Source of the DNA: Diphasiastrum complanatum
Lineage: Eukaryota > Streptophyta > Lycopodiopsida > Lycopodiales > Lycopodiaceae
DNA length: 64,000 nt
NCBI GenBank assembly: GCA_029204225.1
Contig: CM055102.1
Span: 15,031,708 to 15,095,707 of the forward strand
Reading direction: 5' to 3'
Shown: positions 34,630 to 47,401 of the stretch, piece by piece
How positions within the stretch are numbered: the stretch's first letter is position 1
How the letters are laid out: the number at the start of each line of letters is the position of its first letter
Translations under genes and position numbers: made by a program
Notes under the pieces: generated by a model
What the model saw: the letters and a program-made list of their open reading frames with translations, nothing else
Told to the model about the DNA's origin: nothing
The model's database searches: none

Positions 34630-35232
34630 TCAATCCTCGGGAACATCCCGTGCCTCATCCTGTGCACCATGCAGACCCGGCATGGCCTCCCAATCGGTAC
34701 AATCAAAGTCATCTAGTGACTCCTCTGGTGTGCTGTCATAGAAATGCCTATGGCTCTGTGATGCACGCATCCAAGCAGCTGCAGAAGGTAAACCCAAATC
34801 AGTCTGCCCCCTATCAAGAGCCTCCTCCATCATATCAACATAAGAAGGTATGCCACTGGCCCCCCCTGTGTGCCCTGCCCGTCTCCCGGTATAATCTGTG
34901 GCATGTGTCCCACCTCTACCACGCGATGCACCTATGACCCCTGCTCTAGGCGTGTGCCCAACACCTGTATCATATGCCTCATCCCGCTCTGATCTGGCGA
35001 ACACAACCCGAATAGGCTCATCCTCATCCTGATCATCCTCTGACACTGGCTCATCTGCCTCGTACAATGGGGGCTCTCTGTGCTCAAGCCCAAGCTCTCT
35101 CTCTCTCATCTCGGCAAGCTCCCTCTCTCTCTCTGCCATCAACTGTGTGCCCAGGTCATCTGCAGGCATGGGATGGGTGCTGTCCGTAGGCAAGTCAACC
35201 TGGCGCTCCAAATCGGATATCTTCGTCTGCAA
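34630..35232 (-). pseudogene. Acidic and Glu/Arg-rich segment of element A protein
   Basis: The 200-codon frame has a short coil (QLMAERERELAEMRERELG), an acidic run (EDDQDEDEP), RGRGGTHATDYTGRRAGHTGG and a C-terminal DDFDCTDWEAM. No catalytic domain is recognised. It lies between the hAT transposase blocks upstream and the AT-hook ORF downstream on the same strand. Confidence 0.5.
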
Positions 35233-35324
35233 GGTTTAAAATTGGCATGTCAGAGAAACAACTCTATCAAGAAATGAAACCAACATACCAGGAGTCAACC
35301 AACATGCTATGAAAGGTTAGCTTA

Positions 35325-37488
35325 TCACCTGCAATGCGCTCGTAATGGTCGAAAGTCTCCTGGCGAGACGTGCGTTGGTGCCCAATCGGCCTCGAGCTCC
35401 CTGTCTGCGATCTGTGTCGGAGAGAGGAAGAGGGGATGCAGCATGTGTGCAACGCTGTGGATACTCCTGTGGAAGTAGTTCCACCGCGTCTCCCAGATGA
35501 ACTTCAGCTCTGTCATCCTGCAGGTGAGAGGCATGTGGTTTAGGGCATTACGAAAAAACGTAACATCGACAGAAAAGCAAACTAGCAAACACTGAAAAGA
35601 TAAAGAACAATTACAACACTGTACCGCTTACCTCTCTGGCTACAAGATGGGCAGCTGCAGGAACTGTCCAATCCGGTCCATGAGCTCATATACCAATCCA
35701 AGTGTCGACCCCTCGCTGTCAGCCATGCGGAGCACAATGTAAAGTGGTCGAAGCAGTCCTGACAATGTCTGTGCATCCCTCCAAAACTGGTCTCCCCTCA
35801 CCGTGGAAGAAAAGTGCTCCCCATCCTCAGTGTGCGGAAATGTATTGGCACACCAAAGATCACTGGCAACCATCTGTAGAAGCTGCGCCCTGCACCTGAT
35901 CAGACAGTCGATGACCACCAAGTCGAATACAAAGCGTGTGGGGGCTGGCTTACGGAGGTCTAGATGGCTGAACACCCGGAACATGGCAAGAACAAGTCAC
36001 TAGGAAGAGGGCCTCACGGACGATGGCTCTAACCCAGGGAAGTGCACCTATGTCCCCCATCAGAAGGTCTATGTCGTGCACGGCACAGGGGTATGAACAA
36101 TGTGAGGGAACTCGGCCTCTAGCAGTACACCCATCTGAATGCAGTTCGTGGCATTGTCCGTCACCACTATGACGACATGCTGTGGGCCTATGGACAGGAT
36201 GGAAGACCTAATGACATCAAACATGAACTCTGCAGATATGACTCTCCCCCCCCTGCTTTAATCCACTGCCCTCAAAAATTGTGTGCCCATGCAGCTGGAG
36301 ACCAGTATGTTGAGGATCGGCCTCCTCCTGACATCAGTCCAGCCATCGGACATGATGCTGCAACCGTAAGTGGCCCAGTGGCGACGTAGAGGCTCCATCT
36401 CTCTAGACAGTGACTCGACCCTATCCCTCAGCATGTGTATGCGGACAACCTCTGAACTAGGGACTCTCCAGCTAGGGCTGACAGACTGTGCAAGGCGAAA
36501 GGCCCTTCTGAAGGGCTCGGAGTCGGTGATGGCAAATGGAAGGTTCAGCTCATAAATCAGGCTGGCCACGGCCTGTGTGGCCTCTCTATCCATGTGCGGC
36601 TGATGCGCGCCGCGAATGCTCTGCTGCCTAAGAACTCTCCTTGCTGGGCGACGGGTAGCGGACCTCCAGCACGGTGCACCAAACGTGACGGGAATGGATG
36701 ATGACGCGACAGCCTGGGCACTAGTGGATGCATCAGCTGTAGACGTGGAATGGGGAGAGTGGGATGCACTGGCCGGGATGGGTGCAGCGTAAGTGGGGTA
36801 CACTGGTGGAGGGTGGACATCTGGCATGGGATACGAAAACTGCTGGGTAGGGTGGTCATCCGGATGTGAAGGGAGGGAGGAAGGGATCTCCTCAACATCC
36901 TGGAAGGCCTCGTCACTGGCATCCGGGGCCTGCTCCTGCTCGGGAGGCGGAGAGTCCATGAGAAAGTCGTAAACTGGGGGAGTGCGAGCAACAGTAGGCG
37001 GTGGTGGAACCATAGTGGCAACTGGCGGACGCGGTGGGACAGGATCCACCGGAATGGGTGCAGATGGGGGTGCGTGAGGCGGAACTGTCTGAGAGGGACG
37101 AGGGGCAAAGGGACTGGACGAGGATGCACTCCCTCTCCTCGTGCGTGTCAGCCAAGCAGGCAGCAACTCGGGGTCAACCACGTAAGGAGCGGTGCAAAAC
37201 CGAAGAACACCCTCCGAAATGGTGTTCTCCCCCGCCAAGCCCGTAGGTATCCAAAAGTCGCTGCCTGACCAGAACGGACATGCTGGCACAGAGGGTAGCA
37301 TTCAGTGTGCCACCATCTCTCGCGCGTGCGCCGAGTAGGTGACCTTTAAGGCGAGTGAGGGTGGCAACGAACTCTGTCAGGCAATATCGACAGCGCACTA
37401 TCCTTGCACCGGACTTGTTAGACTTGTCGGGAACCCGCCTGACAATGTCCACCTCGTCCCACAGATCGGCAAGGTTGGAATGCACCAT
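35325..37488 (-). pseudogene. hAT transposase with BED finger and DUF659 (element A)
   Basis: Blocks in order on the minus strand: the BED-like zinc finger RCRYCLTEF...LKGHLLG (37174-37488); a long Pro-rich linker and DUF659 with YGCSIMSDGWTDVRRRPI (36258-37301, another frame); VVTDNATNCIQMGVLL near 36160; LDLRKPAPTRFVFD...FWRDAQTLSGLLRPLY (35640-35984); and NYFHRSIHSVAHMLHPLF near 35480. Each block aligns with elements B or C. The protein would bind and excise the element ends. Frameshifts at 37200 and around 36250, plus the stop after PVPCTT, disable it. Some breaks may be introns. Confidence 0.8.
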
Positions 37489-37627
37489 CTCTGTAGAAAG
37501 GACTGGGGAAAGAAGGCAGAGATCTCTGTGGGTGCGATAGGAGTCGGAAGGCTTGAAAAAACCACAATAAAGGCCGAAATAGCAATAGCAGGGGAGGACG
37601 CGATCACTGCAATGCGAAGACAGCCGG

Positions 37628-37720
37628 GAGGGCGCGGACAGTAGGGCGATGGGCGGACAGCAGGGAGGGCGCGGACAGCAGAGAGGGCGCGGACAGTAGG
37701 GCGACGGGCAGGGAGAGAGA
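37628..37720. repeat. GC-rich minisatellite GAGGGCGCGGACAGYAG
   Basis: There are about four imperfect units near the 5' side of the element A transposase, in its probable leader. Confidence 0.75.
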
Positions 37721-37895
37721 TGAAGCGAGGGGGGGGGGATTAGTTAAAAAAAAAATACAGTAATATATTAAATATTAAAAAATATTATATACTAAAAAAT
37801 ATTATATATTGTGGTACCGCGGATCAGTATGGATCCGCGGTACCACACTGGATCCGCGGTACCGAGATCCGCGGATCCTGGTACCGCTGGATCTA

Positions 37896-37897
<2 letters not shown>

Positions 37898-37934
<37 letters not shown>

Positions 37935-38773
37935 CTAGCACTTGGCATATATTGGTCTTGGTTTTCTACATGTTAGTTCCTATAGGTAATTCATGGTTCC
38001 TACGTCTATATATCCAATATCACAATGCACCTATAGCCTGTTAGACTACCATGCAATAGAGGGAGATGTTGTTAGCCATTTAGAACCATAATATTGTTAA
38101 AGAATAGATAGTCCAACATGGATGAGTAGTAACATGAGGGAGCTCTCTATGGTATTCTAAAACCATGCACGTCTTGATGCCCTTATTTTCCATTCTTGGT
38201 CCTTATGCAAGCATAATGCATTATCCTTGCAATTGCATTGTTATCAGATTCACTGGTTATGATACTCATCATAATGCCTTTGGCATTTTGGTTATACGAC
38301 TTTCAATCCATGTTGAGGCTCATATAAGCCTTTCAACTGATCCTTAAGCATTTGCATTTTTGAGGTCTAAAATATGAAATTTTGAAATCGCATATATGGC
38401 ATATGCATTTTTGCAATCCTCTAAGCATTTACAATAGCCTTCATTTTTTTTTATAGCTATTTCATTCATTTTCAAACATCCAGGGTGGGGTTTATGTTAG
38501 TACAGGAGAGTCATGGAAATGGGGTGACTTGCAAGAGAAGCACAATTCTTCATGCAACTTGGATCAGCATGAGCACAAAGTGGAGAATTGTAGGGACATT
38601 GGCACAAGGAAATAGTAATAAACACTATTTACAAATACGGCATTACATATCAACTAGATGGCGATAGATGATCAAAAAACAAACTCCAGCTAAGATCACT
38701 GAATGAGAGGTTTGCACTATATACTATATATTACATATCTATGTAGTAGAAAGTACAACATAAAGTATATAGT
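37898..38773. other. No gene seen between hAT A and hAT B
   Basis: This is AT-rich intronic sequence beginning with a TA run. Short ORFs only. Confidence 0.5.
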
Positions 38774-39049
38774 CAGACATGAGGGTCCGGGCACTTCGGC
38801 CCGCGTCCGCGTCCGCATCTGACACCCGGACCCGGACGCATTCGACCCCCGGACGCGGGATCGGACGTGTCCTTTTTTTTTAATTTTTTTTTTTTAAGGC
38901 TAGACGCATCCTCTAGACGGGTCCGGCCCCCGGACACGTATTTTTAATTATTTTAAAAAAAAATACAAAAACCCGCGGGCCCCTTGCGAACAGTCCGCAG
39001 AACCAGAGTGGGCGGAAGAGGGAGAGAGAGAGAGAGTGGGAGAGGCAGA

Positions 39050-39160
<111 letters not shown>

Positions 39161-39354
39161 TGTGTGTGAAAATTGTGTGGGTGTGAAAAGATTTTGTTGA
39201 TTTGTGTGCATTCAGTTGTGTGTGTGTGGTGATCTGTGTGTGAGAGAGAGAGAGGAAGAGACAGAGAGTGTGAGGGACGGAGAGAGAGAGAGAGAGAGGA
39301 TTTGTGTGTGTGTACAGTGTGTGTGTGTGTGTGAGTTTAGGATTTAGGTTTAAG

Positions 39355-39392
39355 GGTGCTTGGGTTTGGGGTTTAGGGTTTAGGGTTTAGGG
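39355..39392 (+). repeat. Telomere-like TTTAGGG repeats in element B leader
   Basis: Three consecutive TTTAGGG units are preceded by degenerate ones (GGGTTTGGGG, TTTAGGATTTAGG). Element C has degenerate TTTAGGG units at the equivalent place. Confidence 0.8.
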
Positions 39393-39433
39393 CGGGAGAG
39401 AGCTTGGATTTCCGTGCTTCTGTGTGTGTGTGC

Positions 39434-39484
<51 letters not shown>

Positions 39485-39489
<5 letters not shown>

Positions 39490-39932
39490 TGCTCGTCCCA
39501 TTTGGGATGAGGTGGAGGTCATGCCCGACAAAAAGTGGCGTTGCCCTTTTTGTCGAAAGCAGTTCACAAGGAACGCCTCTGGGGTTCGAGCACATCTACG
39601 GGGGTTGCGAGTCCGACCCACGGGGGGAAGCTACGGGATCGGCATTTGTATGGTCATCCCCGCTACGGCGAGGGCTCGCATTATGGAGACATATTCTAAG
39701 ACAGCTGCTGAGCCCGGCGAGCCGTCCACAGATACCGCGGACTCTATTTCTACTCGTGCACCCACTGCCACCAACCCTGCCACTAGTACACCCACCGCCC
39801 CCACCGTCGCATCTGCACCCGCCACCGCCGCTGCATCTGCATCCGCCCCCGCCCCCACACCCGCCAGTGCTCCCCGTTTACGGCATCATTCGCGCGGCGA
39901 TAGAGGAGGTCGGGCCACAGCGCGTTGTCCAG
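39485..39932 (+). pseudogene. hAT B transposase exon 1: BED zinc finger
   Basis: ATG follows a GA tract, as in element C. MAARPIWDEVEVMPDKKWRC opens a BED finger, CPFCRKQF...VRAHLRGL, which binds DNA. An Ala/Thr/Pro-rich linker follows. The sequence then jumps, in a shifted frame, to YGIIRAAIEEVGPQRVVQ. Compared with C this lacks the DUF659 segment with ADGWTD. The donor CAG|GTATAA at 39932 is at the same codon as in C. Confidence 0.8.
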
Positions 39933-40061
39933 GTATAATCTTCTTTCATTAGTTGCTTGTTCATTTGTTGCTTGATGTTGATACAATAGTTCTGCGTAGT
40001 TTTCGATTGATTGCAATGTGTTTCCGAGCTGTGAACTGATCGCGTGAACGTATCGCAAAAG

Positions 40062-41215
40062 GTTGTGACGGACAATGCGTCCAACTGCCACGGTATGGGG
40101 GAGCTTCTTATGGCAGACTACCCCTCCATTGTGTGGACTCCATGCGCCGCACACTCACTGGACCTCCTCCTACATTCCATCGAGCGCCTGCCTTGGGTCA
40201 GTGACATTCTCTCGAGGGCACTTGCGGTTGTGGACTTCGTCACACGCAAGCGCCGCATGACGGCACTTTTTCGCACATTCAGCAGGTAGCCTGCCACTTA
40301 CTTTTTGGCTCGTTTAAGATGCTCTTTTTTTTTTGCTCATCTCATGTGTGCCTCTCATTCCGTTTGTCAATGCAGGCTCGACTTGAAGAAGCCCGCTCGC
40401 ACCTGCTTCGCCTACCAGTTCATCATGCTTGAGCGGCTACACAAGCTCAAGGGTGAATTGCGGCACATGGCCACTTCGGCAGAGTTCACCGCCATGGACC
40501 TGTCCACGACCCCAGAGGGCTTGGCCTTCCACGAGATCCTCTTCATGGAGCCTTTCTGGGTGGATATGCAGCAGCTGATGGACGTCATGCGCCCCATCTA
40601 CTCTGTTTAGAGGCTCGTTGATCGCGAGGGGTGCACGATGGGCCTCATTTACGAGTTCATGGACCGCATAGGCGAGTCTCTCCAGCAGTCTGAGCTGGAC
40701 CCTGCCAAGTATAACCTTTCTTCGTCTCGCCATCCGTACTTCCATTTCGCACTCTGTTTCGTCTTGTTGCCGCAACACGATGGTATGTAACTGTTGCCTC
40801 CGCGTGGTTTGGTCCGCAGGTTGGAGCCTATCAGGCGCTTGTGGCAGCGGCGATGGGATAAGTTTCATCGGCCCATTCACAGTGTGGCCCACATACTGCA
40901 TCTCCTGTTTCAGAGCGAGAGGCAGTACGACGATGCAGAGCTGCGTGCGGACTGGTTCACATACATCCGCCTCCTCAGCAGCGACACTGGGTTCCCCAGC
41001 AGGCTCGAGGTGCAGAGGCTCGGTTACAAGTAAACTCTTGATCTATACGCTGTCGTTCGTTCAATTTCCCTGAGCGGGCTCAAGTGTACTCAAGCATATC
41101 GTTGCTCAACTGTAGGCACTCTCTGGGGCTGTTCGGCGAGGACCTTGCACGTGTCCGAGAGAATAGGCTCTTGCCTGTATCATGGTGGGAGAGCTACGGC
41201 GCCGGGCATCGTCTG
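40062..41215 (+). pseudogene. hAT B transposase exons 2-5
   Basis: Exon 2 (40062-40285) reads VVTDNASNCHGMGELL...WTPCAAHSLDLLL. Exon 3 (40376-40708) reads LDLKKPARTCFAYQF...MRPIYSV, a TAG at 40608, then LVDREGCTMGLIYEFMDRIG. Exon 4 (40820-41029) reads WDKFHRPIHSVAHILHLLF. Exon 5 (from 41116) reads LGLFGEDLARVRENRLLPVSWWESYG. Introns of 76-129 bp have GT..AG ends. WWESYG is the start of the hATC dimerisation domain, after which the gene is replaced by satellite sequence. The in-frame TAG and the lost C-terminus make it inactive. Confidence 0.8.
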
Positions 41216-42300
41216 GTCAAAATGGTCGTTCGACGAGTTAGAAACATAATTAGGTCAGTCGAAATGGACTAGTTTTGCAGCTATCCGTCCGACGGTCCCG
41301 TTTCTCCAAACGGGATCCATTTCAGGTGTCGTCCATTTCGGCGATCCGTTTCAGGTGTCGTCTGTTTCAGCCAACGGACAACCTCGATAGAAACCTGTGG
41401 GAGCAGACGGGGCGAGGACCGGACGGACGGCAGGCCCAGTACGTCCTTCCGAAGTTCACGGTCAAAATAGGGCTTCGGGGACACTTTGTCGGGATGGGAC
41501 CTGAAAACATTCGGAATGGACAGAATGGTCCGGGAATACAGTCCAACGGTTCGTGATCCCGATACGATCTCAAGGGACCGAGCCTGGCTCGATTCGGGTG
41601 CCGTTCGGTCAAAATGGCCGTTTGACGGGACAGAAACGCAATTAGGTCACGTGAAATGGACCAGTTTTGCCGGTCTCTGTCCGACGGCCCAGTTTCTCCA
41701 AACTGGCTTCGTTTCGGGTGTCGTCCGTTTCGGCCAACCGACGACCTCGCCAGGAACCTGTAGGAGCAAACAGGACGAGGAACGGACAGACGGCCTGCAG
41801 TGAATGAAACAAATATTGCATAAGTAATCAGTAGGTTGTTCCGAGGGGAAACCGATCACAGCACATAAGACAGAGTACTGTGTAGAATGCATCAATGGTC
41901 CGGAAACATAGTCCACAGGTCCGTGATCCCGATACAAACCCAAGGGATCGAGCCTGGCTCGATTCGGGTATCGTTCGGTCAAAATTACCCTTCCACTGGA
42001 GAGAAGTGCAATTAGGTCAAGCGAAATGACTAGTTTTGCAACTCTCCGTCCGACGGTCCCGTTTCTCCAAACGGGATCCGATTCGGGTGCCGTCTGTTTC
42101 GGCCAGTGGACAACCTCGATATGAACCTGTGAGAACAAACAGGACGAGGAAACGACCGACAGTGGGCCCGCAACGTCCGTCCGAAGTTCGACGTTAAAGA
42201 GGGCTTCGGGGACACTTTGTGCGGTCGGGACCCGAAAACTGGGAGATGTTTCGGAGCCCCCGTGCTGGTACGCAAAATCTCAACATCGTATTGTAGCATG
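41216..42300. repeat. Three-copy satellite-like array (370-392 bp) in element B
   Basis: Units start at GTCAAAAT (41216, 41608, 41978). Each contains AATTAGGTCA, GTTTCTCCAAAC, a GTTTCGG-type block, ACAACCTCGA or a variant and GGACGAGGA. CGTGATCCCGATAC ends the first two units. They are GC-rich and clearly diverged. The array starts exactly where the transposase stops. ORFs across it are not conserved between units. Confidence 0.85.
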
Positions 42301-42469
42301 TTGAAGTAGTGCCATAACTAATTAGTAAGTTGTTGAAGTTCATCCGGGAAGAAACCGATCTCATCAACGGAGTCACAGTACTATAGAGCTTGTCACAGTA
42401 GTCTATAGCTTGTCACTGTAGTCTCTAGCTTGTCACTGCTCACTAGCCATGGTTGTTTAGTAATTTCTC

Positions 42470-42515
42470 AGTTATGAGAGGCATGGCCCAGTGGTTAGGT
42501 CTGTTACAAATTTTT
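42470..42515 (+). other. Isolated tRNA A-box-like sequence
   Basis: TGGCCCAGTGGTTAGG fits the internal promoter A box (TRGYNNARNGG). No B box (GGTTCRANTCC) follows and no cloverleaf can be drawn. At most it is the head of a decayed tRNA-derived SINE or a pol III-like relic. Confidence 0.25.
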
Positions 42516-42745
42516 TTGCAAATTTTTTTGGTACCGTTTGCCTATTTTTTAACAGGAGGGGGCACGTGGGTGCCAGACACCCTCTGATAATTGATTCCGG
42601 GGGAAAAAGAGGGGCCATAAATTGCTTTTATTTTGCTTTTGGGATGGGGGACAGTGTAGCTGCAGGTGCCTGTATTTTTTTTTTTTTTTGAAAAAAAAAA
42701 TTGAAAAAAAAAAGACGCGTCTGCGTCCGCCACCCGCTTCCTTGG

Positions 42746-44058
<1,313 letters not shown>

Positions 44059-44271
44059 CAGACATGAGGGTCCGGGCCGGATGCGGGCAATCTGCGTCTG
44101 CGTCCGACGCCCGGACCCGGACGCGTCCGACCGCCGAACGCGGGGTCGGACATTTCCCAATTTTTTTTTGAAATTTTTTTCTGGACGCGTGTAGGGCCCA
44201 GAACGCGTTCTTTATTTTAAAAAAAAAAAAAAACCAGAAGGGCACGCGAGCAGCGGAACAGTCCACAGAAG

Positions 44272-44331
<60 letters not shown>

Positions 44332-44488
44332 TGTGTGCATTTGGGTGGGTTGTGGTGTGTGTGTGTGTGTGATGATTTGTGTATGCATCTGTGTGTGTGT
44401 GTGTGTGTGTGGTGATTTGTGTGAGAGAGAGAAGAAGAGACAGAGAGTATGAGAGACAGAGACAGACACAGAGAGAGAGAGAGGATTT

Positions 44489-44519
<31 letters not shown>

Positions 44520-44668
44520 CGCGCATGTACGAGACATGGTGTGTGTGTGTGAGTGTAGGGTTTAGGGTCTGCGTGCTTGGGTTTAGAGTTTAGGGTATAG
44601 AGAGAGAGAGAGAGATATTAGATTTGCGTGCTTGTGTGTGTGATTGAGAGAGAGAGAGAGAGAGAGAG

Positions 44669-45647
44669 ATGGCCGCTTGTCCCATTTGGGATGAGGTGGA
44701 GTTGATGCTCGACAAAAAGTGGCGTTGCCCTTTTTGTCGAAAGCAGTTCACAGGGGACGCCTCCCAAGTTCGAGCACATTTGGGGGAATTGCGAGTCCGA
44801 CCCACGGGGGGTGCTACGGGATCGGTGTTTGTATGGTCATCCCCTCTGTGGAGAGGGCTCGCATTCTCGAGGCATATGCTGAGCCAGGTGCTGAGCTCGG
44901 CGAGCCGTCCACAAATGTCGCGGACTCTGTTTCCACTGGTGCACCCACTGCAACCGCCCCTGCCACTGGTACACCCAGCGCCACCGCCGCATCCGCCTCC
45001 GCCACAGCCACCCCCACCCCCTCCGCCAGTACTCCCCATGGATCCACAGCCTCCACTGTTGCACCTAAGCCTGTGTCATCACCTTCAGATCTGCATGGTC
45101 CGTCCACATCCTCCACTTCCGCACCGCACCTACACATATGCCACCACCTCCAGATCCACATCATCCATCCACATCCCGAGGCACCAGACAGATGTCCATG
45201 CCAGGATCTTTCACAGAGGGGTAGCACAGAGAGGCCACCAGGACCATAGCACAAATGTTTTATGACCTGAACCTCCCCTTTATCATGGCATCACCCCGCA
45301 TCTTTCGAGAGGCTATCTCAAAAGTTGCAGTCTGCGGGCCCGGCTACACACCACCCACAGCCGACGCACTACGCGGCCCTTTGCTCCAGGAGCGGGTTGC
45401 GTCCGTCAGAGAGAGACTAGCCGCACTGCAGGAGGCTTGGGGTAGATACGGCTGCTCCATCATGGCTGATGGGTGGACTGATCGTCTTAAACGTCCACTC
45501 ATCAACGTGATTGTTTCTAGTTGTTATGGTTCCATGTTACTGCGCAGCATCGACGCCTCCGAGGCAGGGAGAGTGCATACGGCCGAGTACATTTACAGTA
45601 TCATCCGCGCAGTGATAGAGGAGGTCGGGCCACAGCGCGTTGTCCAG
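44669..45647 (+). pseudogene. hAT C transposase exon 1: BED finger and DUF659 start
   Basis: MAACPIWDEVELMLDKKWRC and CPFCRKQF form the BED finger. Frameshifts follow within the Ala/Thr/Pro linker. The frame from 45255 is open: MFYDLNLPFIMASPRIFREA, WGRYGCSIMADGWTDRLKRP with the conserved Asp/Trp of DUF659, and AVIEEVGPQRVVQ. The donor is CAG|GTAAAT at 45647. Confidence 0.8.
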
Positions 45648-45775
45648 GTAAATTTTCTTTCATTAGTTGCTTGGTCATTTACTGCTTAATGTTGATACAA
45701 AAGTTGTGCGTAGTTTTCGATTGATCGCAATGTGTTTCCAAGCTGTGAACTGATCATATGAACTGATCGTGAAAG

Positions 45776-45947
45776 GTTGTGACGGACAATGCGTCCAACT
45801 GCCGCGGTATGGGGGAGCTTCTTATGGCAGAGTACCCCTCCATTGTGTGGACTCCATGTGTCGCACACTCACTGGACCTCCTCCTGCATTCCATCGGGCG
45901 CCTGCCTTGGGTCAGTGAGATTCTCACGAGGGCACTTGCGTTTGTGG
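45776..45947 (+). pseudogene. hAT C transposase exon 2, truncated
   Basis: It reads VVTDNASNCRGMGELLMAEY...AHSLDLLLHSIGRLPWVSEIL, ends at TRALAFV and is fused to the transposon's right tail. It begins at the same AAAG|GTTGTGACGG acceptor as B. The rest of the transposase is absent. Confidence 0.8.
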
Positions 45948-46207
45948 CCAGACACCCTCTGATAATTGATTCTGGGGGGGGCAGGGATTTTTATTTCGCT
46001 TTGGGGATGTGGGACAGTGAGGGCAGGGGCCTGTATTTTTTTTTTTTTGACAAAAAAAAATTGGAAAATGGGGGGGCACGTCCGAACGCGAACGCACCCC
46101 TGAGGCATCCACGTCCGGACGCACGTCTGTGTCCATCCCCCGCTTCCTTAGATATATACATATACATATATATATATATATATATATATGATAGCAAAAA
46201 CCTCTAT

Positions 46208-46545
46208 AGAACTTGGTTCACAAGACATGTACTCATTGGATTGATAGTCTTCACGTTGTCCAAAATTGAGGCACTTTATATAGTAGGTACAATCTGCATA
46301 AAAATTTTAAGAATTGATAGAGGTGGAGAATTTAAATCCACCCAGTTTGCTTTATTTTATCATGAGCAAGGAAATCGACAACAACTTATAGCGGCTTATA
46401 TACCGCAACAAAATGGGGTAGCTGAGTGGAAGAATCGTACACTAGTTGAGTGCCCAAGAAGCATGATGGAAGCTCGAATTTCGAAGGACTAATTTCACTA
46501 GCTTACTGGGGACCAGCAATTTCTAGGGAACCGAAGTCTTTATAA
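46208..46545 (+). pseudogene. Copia integrase core scrap
   Basis: ILRIDRGGEFKSTQF gives the second catalytic Asp. YIPQQNGVAEWKNRTLVECPR gives the region of the Glu. A continuation in another frame reads AYWGPAI. Only about 100 residues of the core remain, directly right of element C. Confidence 0.8.
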
Positions 46546-47084
46546 TCTGGTACATGTTGTGACACACAAAATTGCATGAATTTTCTCTGTGCATCCCTTT
46601 GCAACTGTGGTAGTCGTGGTGGACAATCGTGGTGGGAGCTAAAACAATTATTGTGGCAACATTCCTTACTTGCTAACATCTATTTCTTAGCTACCTTCTT
46701 GATGAGGAGATGGAGGCATAGTAGCCATGTTTAATGATTTTAAGGTGAAGTGTAAAGCTTGTGGCTTGTTCTTTTTTAGGCAAAGTTAACCAAATTTAGG
46801 AGATCTTGGGTTTGGAATAGAGTAGGAGGGTTGTGAGTCTCTATTATTGGCCCATAATTTCCTATCTCATGAATAGAATGAATGCAAATACATAGGTATT
46901 TGCATGTAAATTGCAGGATTTTGCATGGAACCCTAACTATTTGCAATATTGGTGCCAAATCGTGCACACTATTCCCTTTTGAACTATGGGTTGGTACAAT
47001 TAGCTAGTTTAATGAGGCTGATCCGAGTTCATCCGAATTAACCAAGGGGAGGCAAAGCTAATACATGTCCATTATATAGCATAT

Positions 47085-47176
<92 letters not shown>

Positions 47177-47198
47177 GTCGGCCATCTACCACCTCTAG
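46546..47198. other. No gene; 80-bp CT microsatellite at 47092-47172
   Basis: This is AT-rich sequence followed by about 40 CT units, ending just before the LTR at 47199. Confidence 0.7.
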
Positions 47199-47401
47199 TG
47201 TTACGTACCCATAAGTGTACGCAACAAGAAGCTTGAGGTGACGGTCTCAGTTATGGGACGGAACGCTGATTTGGAGCTATAGGTCTTTTGGGTGCCACGT
47301 GTCAATGTCTTATTGGCGCGTGGTGACTCGCTGTTATAGACCCGCATCAGTGTGCACAACTGCCGCGTGTCATTGGTCATGCGTGACTCCTATGGAGGGA
47401 G
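47199..47401 (+). repeat. Chromovirus 5' LTR, recognisable part
   Basis: It starts TGTTACGTACCCATAAG and matches the LTR at 49384 for about 200 bp, to GACTCCTATGGAGGGAG. After that the two differ, so this LTR is truncated or replaced. No clear PBS was found. The next kilobase (47402-48470) is untranslated leader with repeated AAAGTTT-like sequence. Confidence 0.75.

Larger units (their letters stand above)
32026..37897 (-). mobile_element. hAT element A, 5.87 kb, GGTACC-rich ends
   Basis: The termini are CATAG...CTATG, each flanked by ATATATAT, an 8-bp match as expected for hAT (weak evidence because the target is a TA repeat). Five GGTACC palindromes lie in the left 90 bp and four in the right 85 bp. 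The minus strand encodes a BED finger, a DUF659 domain and further hAT blocks in order. The plus strand near the left end carries a small coiled-coil ORF. Several frameshifts make it non-autonomous now, but it is the most complete of the hAT copies. Confidence 0.8.
44059..46151 (+). mobile_element. hAT element C, 2.09 kb, sibling of B
   Basis: The ends CAGACATGAGGGTCCGG and CCCGCTTCCTTAG are as in B. It keeps the leader, the BED finger, the first half of DUF659 and the start of exon 2, then jumps to the common right end at GCCAGACACCCTCTGATAATTG. B has the same tail at 42570. It is an internal-deletion derivative retaining the 5' half of the transposase. Confidence 0.8.

Noticed and set aside
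36557-37155. Overlapping minus-strand ORFs rich in Pro, His and Ser
   Set aside because: Other frames of the Pro-rich linker of the element A transposase.
41281-42299. ORFs across the 370-392 bp repeat units
   Set aside because: Frames are not kept between units, so they are satellite-like DNA and not genes.
42470-42515. A tRNA gene
   Set aside because: No B box and no cloverleaf; only an A-box-like stretch.
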